Source: CAZNPL01 sp964574815 | GTDB taxonomy: Bacteria; Planctomycetota; Phycisphaerae; UBA1845 | Length of the DNA: 64,000 bases | Direction of reading: 5' to 3' | Assembly: GCA_964574815.1 (NCBI GenBank) | Contig: CAZNPL010000036.1 | Location: forward strand, 7,693-71,692 | Shown: one piece after another, positions 51,408-58,511 of the stretch | Numbering within the stretch: the stretch's first letter is position 1 | Layout: the number at the start of each line of letters is the position of its first letter | Notes under the pieces: model-generated | Seen by the model: the letters and a program-made list of their open reading frames with translations, nothing else | Told to the model about the DNA's origin: nothing | Database searches by the model: none | Made by a program: the position numbers and the translations under genes

Positions 51408-52535
51408 ATGATGGCGACTCAAAAGCGCGACTACTACGAGGTGCTCGGCGTGGCCACCAGCGCCGGTTCCGACGAGATCAAGCGCGCCTTTCGCAAGCTC
51501 GCCATGAAGTATCACCCCGACCGCAATCAAGGCGACGCCGACGCCGAGATCAGGTTCAAAGAGGCCTCTGAGGCTTACGAAGTCCTTTCCGATTCGGCCA
51601 AGCGACAGCGCTACGACCAGTTCGGCCACGCGGGCGTCTCAGGCGCCGGCGTGCACGACTTCTCCCACATGAACGTCGAGGACATCTTCTCGATGTTCGG
51701 GTTCGGCGACCTCTTCGGCGGCGGCAGACGGCGCGCCCGCGGCGCGGACCTCCAGACGACCGTCGAAATCTCGCTCAACGAGGTCGCCACTGGCACCAAA
51801 AGAGCCATCACCTTCCAGCGCAGCGACCTCTGCGACACCTGCGGCGGAAGCGGCGCCGCCCCCGGTACCAAGACGCGAACATGCTCCACCTGCGGAGGCT
51901 ATGGTCAGGTCGAGCAGGCCGGCGGCCTCGGCGCACTCTTCGGCCGCGTCATCACCACCTGCCCCTCGTGCCGCGGCCGAGGACAGACCATTGTCACCCC
52001 CTGCTCCACATGCCGCGGCTCAGGCCGAACCGCACGCGAACGAACCGTCGAGATCAACATCCCGCCGGGCATCCTCGACGGACAGGCCGTACGCATCCGC
52101 GGCGAGGGCGAACTCGGCGAGGACGGACGCATGCGCGGCGACCTCCACTGTTACGTCGGCGTCAAACCTCATCCGTTCCTCGAACGCGAGGGCAACAACC
52201 TGCTCTGCCGCATGCCCATCACCTTCACCCAGGCCGCTCTCGGCGCCACGATCGAGGCCCCCACGCTCAACGGAAAGGCCGACGTCAAAATCCCGCGAGG
52301 CACGAAGAGCGGGCGGGTCTTCCGGCTTGCCGGGCAGGGCCTGCCCGACCTCCGCTCCGGTCGCCGCGGCGACCTCTTCGTGCAGACAAACGTTGAAATA
52401 CCGACCAAGCTATCCAAGAAACAGGAAGAGCTGTTACGCGAATACGCCAAGACCGAAGGCAGCACCATCGCGCCCGAGTCCAAACGATTCTTTGACCGAC
52501 TCATCAAGTATTTCGCCGGTGAGGACATCGCATAG
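51408..52535 (+). CDS. dnaJ: Chaperone protein DnaJ
   Basis: The 375-residue protein has the J-domain (KRDYYEVLGV, HPDRN with the HPD motif), a G/F-rich stretch (FGFGDLFGGGRR), four zinc-finger repeats CDTCGGSG, CSTCGGYG, CPSCRGRG and CSTCRGSG, and the C-terminal peptide-binding domains. Two adjacent ATGs (51408 and 51411) are possible starts. grpE follows 27 bp downstream; dnaK is not in the window. Confidence 0.95.
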   Translation: MMATQKRDYYEVLGVATSAGSDEIKRAFRKLAMKYHPDRNQGDADAEIRFKEASEAYEVLSDSAKRQRYDQFGHAGVSGAGVHDFSHMNVEDIFSMFGFGDLFGGGRRRARGADLQTTVEISLNEVATGTKRAITFQRSDLCDTCGGSGAAPGTKTRTCSTCGGYGQVEQAGGLGALFGRVITTCPSCRGRGQTIVTPCSTCRGSGRTARERTVEINIPPGILDGQAVRIRGEGELGEDGRMRGDLHCYVGVKPHPFLEREGNNLLCRMPITFTQAALGATIEAPTLNGKADVKIPRGTKSGRVFRLAGQGLPDLRSGRRGDLFVQTNVEIPTKLSKKQEELLREYAKTEGSTIAPESKRFFDRLIKYFAGEDIA

Positions 52536-52562
52536 CGCATGGCTGCAGCCCGATGAACAACG

Positions 52563-53165
52563 ATGAGTAAACGAAAGAAAAAGAAAATCGTCATAAGGAA
52601 CGACGAACAGGATCGGCAGCACCCCGACGTTCCTGAAGCCGACGGCCCGAACCCGCAGGAAACGGCGGAGAGCGCCGAACCCGCTCGCACCGAAGAACCG
52701 TCCGAAGTCGAGCAGCTCCGGCAGCGCGTCGCCGAACTCGAAGAGCAACTGCTCCGCGCCAGAGCCGAACAGCAGAACATCCGCAAACGCGCCGCCAACG
52801 AACTCTCCGAATCCGTCCGCTTCGCCAACGCAGCGTTCGCCAAGTCGCTCCTCGCCATGGTCGACGATTTCGACCGCACCCTCGAGCAGAGCCACACGGC
52901 CGACGCCGCCACCGTTCTTGAAGGCGTGCGCCTGATCTACGATAATCTCATGAAAGTCCTGAACGACCACAACGTCGAGACCATCGACGCCCTCGGACGC
53001 CCCTTTGATCCCAGGTTCCACGAGGCCATGATGCAGCAGCCTGCCGGCGACAAGGAACCCGGCACGGTCCTCGAAGTTCTCCAGAAGGGGTTCAAGCTCG
53101 GCGACCGCGTGCTGCGGCCCGCGAAGGTCATCGTCGCCGCCAGGACCGAAGACGCGATGGCATAG
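52563..53165 (+). CDS. grpE: Nucleotide exchange factor GrpE
   Basis: The 200-residue protein has a charged N-terminal tail (KRKKKKIVIR, then acidic), a long coiled coil (EVEQLRQRVAELEEQLLRARAEQQNIRKRA) and the C-terminal beta domain with HEAMMQQPAGDKEPGTVLEVLQKGFKLGDRVLRPAKV, all typical of GrpE. It is the exchange factor for DnaK, next to dnaJ. The ATG at 52563 directly precedes the basic segment. Confidence 0.94.
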   Translation: MSKRKKKKIVIRNDEQDRQHPDVPEADGPNPQETAESAEPARTEEPSEVEQLRQRVAELEEQLLRARAEQQNIRKRAANELSESVRFANAAFAKSLLAMVDDFDRTLEQSHTADAATVLEGVRLIYDNLMKVLNDHNVETIDALGRPFDPRFHEAMMQQPAGDKEPGTVLEVLQKGFKLGDRVLRPAKVIVAARTEDAMA

Positions 53166-53174
53166 GAGGGTGTC

Positions 53175-53552
53175 ATGCCCACGTACGAATACGAGTGCAC
53201 CCGTTGCGGACGAACGTTCGAAGTCTTTCAGTCGATCAGCGCCAAGCCCCTGCGCCGCATCAAGACCGACTGCCGGCAATGCAAGAACAACGCCCCCGTC
53301 AAGCGACTGATCGGCACCGGAGCGGCCCTGCTCTTTCGCGGCGAAGGCTTCTACGAAACCGATTACCGCTCTGACTCCTACAAGAAGGCCGCCAAGGCCG
53401 AAAAGGAAGCATCCAGCGGAGACAAGGACACCGCCAAGAAGACCAAGGACGGCAAGGATTCCAAGGACAAGTCGTCCAAGGCATCCGGGTCCAAGGGCGG
53501 CCCGAAACCCCCGAAGCCCGACGGTGGTGGCTCCACCACCAAGGCCGCTTGA
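53175..53552 (+). CDS. FmdB-family zinc-ribbon protein
   Basis: The 125-residue protein opens with PTYEYECTRCGRTFEVFQSI and then CRQCK, a zinc ribbon of four cysteines typical of FmdB/CxxC_CXXC_SSSS regulators. The C-terminal half is Lys/Asp/Ser/Gly-rich and low in complexity (KDKSSKASGSKGGPKPPK). AGGAGGG precedes the ATG. It starts 9 bp after grpE, so it probably belongs to the chaperone transcript. Confidence 0.88.
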   Translation: MPTYEYECTRCGRTFEVFQSISAKPLRRIKTDCRQCKNNAPVKRLIGTGAALLFRGEGFYETDYRSDSYKKAAKAEKEASSGDKDTAKKTKDGKDSKDKSSKASGSKGGPKPPKPDGGGSTTKAA

Positions 53553-53575
53553 GTCCCCAACCAGCGCAATCCGGC

Positions 53576-53791
53576 ATGTACGTTCTGCGTTGCCCGACGT
53601 GCGGGGCCGTTCGACACGTCGATCATCCTCAAGACGCACCACATCGGCCCTTCTGCAGCAGACGATGCCGGCTTATCGATCTGGGCAAGTGGTTCGACGA
53701 GGAGTTCCGCGTCAGTACGCCGCTTGAAGAAGCGGATGAGTCCGATGAAACCGGCGAAGACGAGCACGCCGGTGACAGCGACGAGTCATAA
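53576..53791 (+). CDS. yacG: YacG-type DNA gyrase inhibitor zinc-ribbon protein
   Basis: The 71-residue protein has the YacG signature: CPTCGAVRH at the start and FCSRRCRLIDLGKWFDEEF later, four cysteines in one zinc site. YacG binds GyrB and inhibits gyrase in E. coli. The ATG at 53576 is used; a TTG at 53549 would overlap the fmdB stop and add nine residues. The C-terminus is acidic. Confidence 0.85.
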   Translation: MYVLRCPTCGAVRHVDHPQDAPHRPFCSRRCRLIDLGKWFDEEFRVSTPLEEADESDETGEDEHAGDSDES

Positions 53792-54103
53792 CATCCTTCG
53801 TCCGATGCCTTCACATTCCGCCGCCGCCACGTTCCGGCCGAAATCCATCCCTAAAATCCACTTGACCAACGACCATTGACCTGTCATTTTCACCTCCGTT
53901 TCGCCCCGATACGGCGTTGTGGACCGCCGGGCGGAAAGTATAATGACAGCTAGGTCGGCTCGTGTGGCGCGTGGCGGGTCGGCTCACCGCGCTCGGGCAA
54001 GCAATCTGAAAGTGCGAGATCGTGGCCGCGATGCCCCTCGCACGTGAACCCGTTCCCAGGGTGCGGGCTTTATCATGCACGTCCGGGTTAAAAGGAGATC
54101 TCG
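53792..54103. other. Intergenic region with promoter candidate
   Basis: 312 bp. The promoter listed separately lies in it. CTGTCAT at 53881 and ATGACAG at 53943 form an inverted pair about 55 bp apart that flank the promoter. No gene was found; the - strand frame here is a GC shadow. Confidence 0.4.
53917..53944 (+). promoter_or_regulatory. Sigma-70-like promoter
   Basis: A perfect TATAAT (53939-53944) is preceded by TTGTGG (53917-53922) at 16-bp spacing. It lies 160 bp before the membrane-protein gene at 54104 on the same strand. Confidence 0.5.
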
Positions 54104-55579
54104 ATGAGTGTGCAACCCGAACAATCGAGACCGCTGGACTGGATGGACGGTTCAGGCCTTCGCCATCTCCTCCGCACGTTCAAGATCGCCATCCATCCCA
54201 GCAAACTCGTCCTGGCACTGTGTGCCCTGCTGCTGACCTTCCTCTGGGGCATCCTGCTAGACTGGATCTGGACCTCGACGGGCAACGGCGTCCACGAAAA
54301 AGCCATTCCCCGCTACATCGCAGGAATCGAGACGGAGGTCGACGAAGAGCAGCTCACCGAGGGGGTCTTCGACGTCTTCGCCGACTTCCAGTTGGGATGC
54401 ATCCGCGACGCCATCGAATCCGTCCGCCACGGCCGGATCATCGGCGCCGTCAAGCCCGGCGCCGCCATGGCCGTTTCTTTCGATCCAACCACCCGATTCC
54501 CCATGCGCGGCGCCTTCGCAAACCTCGTGCTCATGGGACGAGGTTTCATCTGGCTCACCACCCAGCACGTGTTCTACGCCATCCTCTTTTTGGTCGTGGC
54601 GCTGCTTATCTGGGGATTCCTCGGCGGCGCCATCTGCCGGCTGGCCGCCCTGCAGTTCGGCCGAGACGAGGCCCCAACCGTCGGCCAGGTCTTTCAATTT
54701 ACGAAAGGGAAACTGCTCGGCGGGTTCTTCATGGCCCCCATCGTGCCCCTGCTCATCTGCTTCGGCGTCGGGCTGGCCCTGTTCATCGGCGGACTCGTTC
54801 TCCGAATCCCCTACGTCGGCGACGTCATCGTCGCCCTGACGTTTTTCCTCGCCCTCTTTGGCGGCTTCGTGATCGCGCTGGTCGCCGTGGGAACCGTCGC
54901 CGCCGGAAGCCTCTTCATGCCCACCGTCGCCGTCGAGGGCTCCGACTGCTTCGACGCCATTTCGCGAAGCTTCAGCTATTTCTTCGGACGCCCCTTGCGC
55001 CTCATCTGGTACGCCCTTATCGCCGTCGTCTATGGCAGCCTCTCCTGGCTCATCATCAAATTCGTCATCTGGCTCACGCTGGCCTCGACGCACCTGTTCG
55101 TTAATTTCGGCAGCGGCGAGAAGCTGGAAGCGTTCTGGGACGCGCCGACCATGGATGCCCTCCATAGCTTCATCACCGAGACCGAAGGAAACTGGCAGTT
55201 GGTCTGGGGTGTCATCCTGGGCCTGTGGATTCTCCCGCTGCGCGTCCTGCCCTGGGCGTTTCTGGCCTCCTTTTACCTGAGCGGCAGCACCATCGCCTAT
55301 TTCCTCCTGCGCCGCGACGTCGACGAGACCGATCTCGGCGAGGTGTACGTCGAAGAGGAGGAGCCGATTGGGCCGCCCCCGGCGGAATCCACCGAGGAGT
55401 CGAAGCCGGCCGAGTCAACTGGATCGGCGCCGGCAACCGAAGAGGAAGCGACCGGAGAGCAACCGACCGACGAAGCCGGTGAGTCCGAGACCGAGGAGAC
55501 GGAGAAGTCCGCCGACGAGGAGGAGGAATCCGACGAGTCGCCGCCCGAGACCGACAAGGACCGCCGCGACGGCGAATGA
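54104..55579 (+). CDS. Multi-pass membrane protein with acidic C-terminal tail
   Basis: The 491-residue protein has about seven predicted membrane helices (LVLALCALLLTFLWGILL, FYAILFLVVALLIWGFLG, then a pair of helices around VPLLICFGVGLALFIGG and LALFGGFVIALVAVG, and more) and ends in an about 85-residue acidic, low-complexity tail rich in E, S, T and P. AAGGAG lies before the ATG. I recognise no named family. It is followed 98 bp later by a glycosyltransferase gene on the same strand. Confidence 0.75.
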   Translation: MSVQPEQSRPLDWMDGSGLRHLLRTFKIAIHPSKLVLALCALLLTFLWGILLDWIWTSTGNGVHEKAIPRYIAGIETEVDEEQLTEGVFDVFADFQLGCIRDAIESVRHGRIIGAVKPGAAMAVSFDPTTRFPMRGAFANLVLMGRGFIWLTTQHVFYAILFLVVALLIWGFLGGAICRLAALQFGRDEAPTVGQVFQFTKGKLLGGFFMAPIVPLLICFGVGLALFIGGLVLRIPYVGDVIVALTFFLALFGGFVIALVAVGTVAAGSLFMPTVAVEGSDCFDAISRSFSYFFGRPLRLIWYALIAVVYGSLSWLIIKFVIWLTLASTHLFVNFGSGEKLEAFWDAPTMDALHSFITETEGNWQLVWGVILGLWILPLRVLPWAFLASFYLSGSTIAYFLLRRDVDETDLGEVYVEEEEPIGPPPAESTEESKPAESTGSAPATEEEATGEQPTDEAGESETEETEKSADEEEESDESPPETDKDRRDGE

Positions 55580-55677
55580 CCTGCGAGCACACCGGTGAAT
55601 CAACGCGCCCGTACCTCGGCTCGCCCTGATCGCGCCGCAACGATGATGCCCACTCGAACCGTCAGGCGAGCCGACGC

Positions 55678-56871
55678 ATGAGCGCCGCGATCCTCGGCTA
55701 CACCGTGCTCGCGTTGCTTATCACGCTCGTTTGGCTCCGGCGGCATGTCGATCTCTCCCGCGCCAAACGCACCGCCGCCGTCCTCATCCCCGAATCCGAC
55801 GACCGGTTGCCGGATCCCGCACCGCCCGTGTCGGTCATCGTGGCCGCCCGCGACGAGCAGGTCTGTATCGAGGCGTGCGTCACCTCCCTCGTGAAACAGG
55901 ACTATCCCAACCTTGAGGTCATCGTCGTCAACGATCGCAGCCGCGACAAAACCGGGGAGATTCTCGACCGCTTGCAGCAAGAGCATCCCGAGCGACTGCG
56001 GGTTCTGACCGTTACGGAGCCGCGACCCGGCTGGCTCGGCAAGCCCAACGCCGTTCAAAACGGGGTCAACGTGGCCAAGGGCGATTACCTCGTCTTCACC
56101 GACGCCGATTGCGTGCAGGTGTCCGACCGGACCATCGCGGTGGCCATGCGCTACGCCCTCGAGCGCCGCATCGACTTCCTATCGATCATCCCGATGGTCG
56201 AGCCGAACTGTCCCACCGAAGCGCTCGTCCAGCCCGTCTGCGTCGCCGTCCTCATGCTGTGGCATCCGCCCGAGAAGGTGAACGACCCGAACAAACCGCA
56301 TGCCTACGCCAACGGCGCGTTCATGATGTTCGAGAGACAAGCCTACGACCGCATCGGCGGCCACGAACCCGTCCGCCACGCCTTTTGCGAGGATATGCTA
56401 CTCGCCCGCCGCGCCAAGAACGCGGGCCTCAACCTCCACGTGATCCAGAACCGCGGCCTGTACCGGTCCCATATGTACCACAGCTTCCGCGAGACCTGGC
56501 GCGGCTGGAGCCGCATCTTCCAGGGGGCCATGTTCCGGCCGGCCAAGGTCCTGATCGCCGCCGTCGTCCTCTTCCTCTTCAGCCTGCTCCCCTGGCTATC
56601 CGTCGCCACTGCCCTCGTTGGCTTCACCCTTGACGCCGGCGCGTGGCGCTGGCCGCTGGCTGCTTGGACCCTCGCCGTTGTGGCACAGCTTTCGATCATG
56701 CTGCGTTTCTACCCCCTTGCCCGCGCCCCGGCGTGGCGAGCCCTCACCTATTTCCCCGCCGCCATACTATGCTTCGCCTACCTGTTGACTGCCGCCGTCA
56801 AGATGTGCGGCGTCGGCACGACCAGTTGGGCCGGGACCACCTACAACTCCGTCCCGCGGAGCAACGGCTGA
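55678..56871 (+). CDS. Family 2 glycosyltransferase, HpnB-like
   Basis: The 397-residue protein has an N-terminal membrane helix, the GT2 catalytic domain with SVIVAARDEQVCIEACVTSL, VVNDRSRDKTGEIL, FTDADC (metal-binding DxD-like) and FCEDMLLARRAKNAG, and three to four C-terminal membrane helices. This arrangement matches the hopanoid-associated glycosyltransferase HpnB group. No other hopanoid genes are visible near it. The ATG at 55678 starts the first helix. Confidence 0.85.
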   Translation: MSAAILGYTVLALLITLVWLRRHVDLSRAKRTAAVLIPESDDRLPDPAPPVSVIVAARDEQVCIEACVTSLVKQDYPNLEVIVVNDRSRDKTGEILDRLQQEHPERLRVLTVTEPRPGWLGKPNAVQNGVNVAKGDYLVFTDADCVQVSDRTIAVAMRYALERRIDFLSIIPMVEPNCPTEALVQPVCVAVLMLWHPPEKVNDPNKPHAYANGAFMMFERQAYDRIGGHEPVRHAFCEDMLLARRAKNAGLNLHVIQNRGLYRSHMYHSFRETWRGWSRIFQGAMFRPAKVLIAAVVLFLFSLLPWLSVATALVGFTLDAGAWRWPLAAWTLAVVAQLSIMLRFYPLARAPAWRALTYFPAAILCFAYLLTAAVKMCGVGTTSWAGTTYNSVPRSNG

Positions 56872-57143
56872 ACCCGTAGGGCGGGTTCCAGCCGCCGGGT
56901 GCCGTGCCCACGCTTGCGTGGGCATCCTGATCGCATGTGCACGCCTGGCTGTAAGGCAGGTTCCGCCCGCCGCAACACCCCAGGGTGACCAAACGCCATC
57001 ACCGAACTATCATCCATAGCCGACGGGACACCGTCCCTACGGGCCAGGGACGCTTCAACGGGTAACGCGTGCATCAAGACGAGGTGCCGCATCCCTTGCG
57101 AAACAAGGGGTCGGGAATCGTCAACCTCAAGGAGATCAGTCAA
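56872..57143. repeat. Hairpin-rich intergenic repeats
   Basis: This gap holds a 20-bp perfect inverted repeat (tgcccacgc-tt-gcgtgggca at 56905-56924) and a copy of cccttgcgaaacaagggg around 57093-57110. Both types recur at 57777-57798 and 58353-58369, so they are dispersed elements rather than unique sequence. Confidence 0.6.
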
Positions 57144-57761
57144 ATGGACTTCTCGAAGATCGTGACCGAGCGACGCTCGGTAAAGAGCTACGACCCCCAG
57201 CACCCCATCACCGACGATGAGCTGAAGGCCATCTTCGACAAGGTCATCCTCAGCCCCTCCTCGTTCAACATCCAGCACTGGCGCTTCGTCGTCGTGCGCG
57301 ACCCGGAGCGCAAGGCCCAACTCCGCAAGGCCGCCTTCGGCCAGGAACAGGTCGAGACCGCATCCGCGGCCATCGTGGTCGTCGGCAGGCTCAACGCCCA
57401 CGAAGACGCCGACCGCATCTACGCCGAGGCCCCGCAGCCGGTGCGCGAGAAGATGGTTCCGATGATCCACAGCTTCTACGCGGCCAGTCCGCAGGCCCAG
57501 CGCGACGAGGCCATCCGCTCCGCGGCCTTGGCGGCCATGTCCCTGATGTACGCCGCCTATGACGCGGGCTACGCCACCGGCCCGATGATCGGCTTCGACC
57601 CCGACGCGGTAGCTGACCTCATCAAACTCGACGAGCACCATATCCCCGTCATGCTGGTCGTCATAGGCAAGCAGAAGGGTGACATGCGTCCCCGCGCCTA
57701 CCGCCACCCGGTCAAGGAAGTCGTCCGTTTCGAGACCCTCACCGGCAAACCGTTGGAATAG
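57144..57761 (+). CDS. Nitroreductase family protein
   Basis: The 205-residue protein matches the nitroreductase fold: opening TERRSVKSYDPQHPITDDELKAI, FMN-site SPSSFNIQHWRFVVV and later GYATGPMIGFDPDAVADLIKL. AAGGAG lies before the ATG at 57144; an in-frame extension to 57069 runs through repeat sequence and is not used. Family members reduce nitro or quinone substrates with NAD(P)H and FMN. Substrate unknown. Confidence 0.88.
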   Translation: MDFSKIVTERRSVKSYDPQHPITDDELKAIFDKVILSPSSFNIQHWRFVVVRDPERKAQLRKAAFGQEQVETASAAIVVVGRLNAHEDADRIYAEAPQPVREKMVPMIHSFYAASPQAQRDEAIRSAALAAMSLMYAAYDAGYATGPMIGFDPDAVADLIKLDEHHIPVMLVVIGKQKGDMRPRAYRHPVKEVVRFETLTGKPLE

Positions 57762-57930
57762 CAAAGGGCGGGCGCCATGCCCCACGCTTGCGTGGCATGC
57801 ATCTCGATAAATCGCGCATGTGACGCCCCCCACTCAACCAGTACCGCGAGTGTCAACGAGCGGTCGTTTCATCAAAGGGCCGCCGGCAACCGCCCGCAAC
57901 GCTGTAGTCGCCCCAAACGCCGCCATTCCC

Positions 57931-58018
57931 CTGCTCACCTGCTCACCTGCTCCACTGCTCACCTGCTCCACTGCTCACCTGCTCACCTGCTCCACTGCTC
58001 ACCTGCTCACCTGCTCTA
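57931..58018. repeat. 8-bp tandem repeat, eleven copies
   Basis: Eleven contiguous copies of CTGCTCAC or CTGCTCCA (last copy CTGCTCTA) occupy 88 bp. The pattern of the variants is AABABAABAA followed by the last copy, suggesting expansion by slippage or unequal exchange. The array is a likely length-variable locus. Confidence 0.9.
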
Positions 58019-58483
58019 CCTTCCCCTCTCCAGCCGACTCGTCAGCTCGGCTGACAGCTCCTCCTGCCAAAAGCCCGCGAAGCGGGCAACGCCGCAATAG
58101 CCCCGGGTGAAGCGCAAGCGCAACCCGGGGTAACCGACGCCCCAACCAACCCAAGCCCGCGAAGCGGGCGGCGCAAACCTTCCCAAAGGAAAGCGCACGC
58201 CGGCCCTGCCGAAGCCATGCCCCGGAGGGGCACTTGAGAATAGCCCAGCGATTGATCGCTGGGTAAACGTCCCGGTCCAAAACCACCCGAGTCCCGGAGG
58301 GACGGCTGAGGAGCTTGCCACGCACGGTAACCAAAAACGCCGGGTGCCCCGTCCCTTGCGAAGCAAGGGGTGGGGGATCGACCGGGCAAGCGCTTGCTCG
58401 CCAATTGGTCAACTGCTCTACTGTTCTACCCTCCCCTTGCCAGCCGACTCGTTGGCTCCGGCTGAAGGCTCTCTTCTGACCAC
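58011..58483. repeat. Hairpin cluster between imperfect direct repeats
   Basis: Two imperfect direct repeats of about 55 bp (58011-58065 and 58421-58478, both containing ccagccgactcgt) flank a block of hairpins: gcccgcgaagcgggc at 58073 and 58155, ccccgggt...acccgggg at 58101-58130 with inner gcgc-aa-gcgc, cccagcgattgatcgctggg at 58244, gtcccggagggac at 58291 and cccttgc-gaa-gcaaggg at 58353. The design is like a REP/BIME-type or non-autonomous mobile element. No transposase is inside. Confidence 0.7.
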
Positions 58484-58511
58484 TGACAACTTCCGTCGCG
58501 CACGCCGTTCC

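Larger units (their letters stand above)
57762..58511. other. 750-bp repeat-rich intergenic region
   Basis: No supported gene. The region contains the 8-bp tandem array and the hairpin cluster listed separately, plus an atgcc-ccacgc hairpin at 57777-57798. Short open frames here have the composition of repeats and are not reported as genes. Confidence 0.6.

Noticed and set aside
53811..54080. 89-codon - strand frame in the gap before the membrane-protein gene
   Set aside because: No start signal and arginine/serine-rich composition; it overlaps the promoter region.
57931..58018. CRISPR array
   Set aside because: The unit is 8 bp and contiguous without spacers, and no cas genes are present.
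58016..58366. Protein genes within the hairpin cluster (three overlapping - strand frames of 116-137 codons)
   Set aside because: They run through palindromic repeats in two frames at once and have no ribosome-binding site or family.
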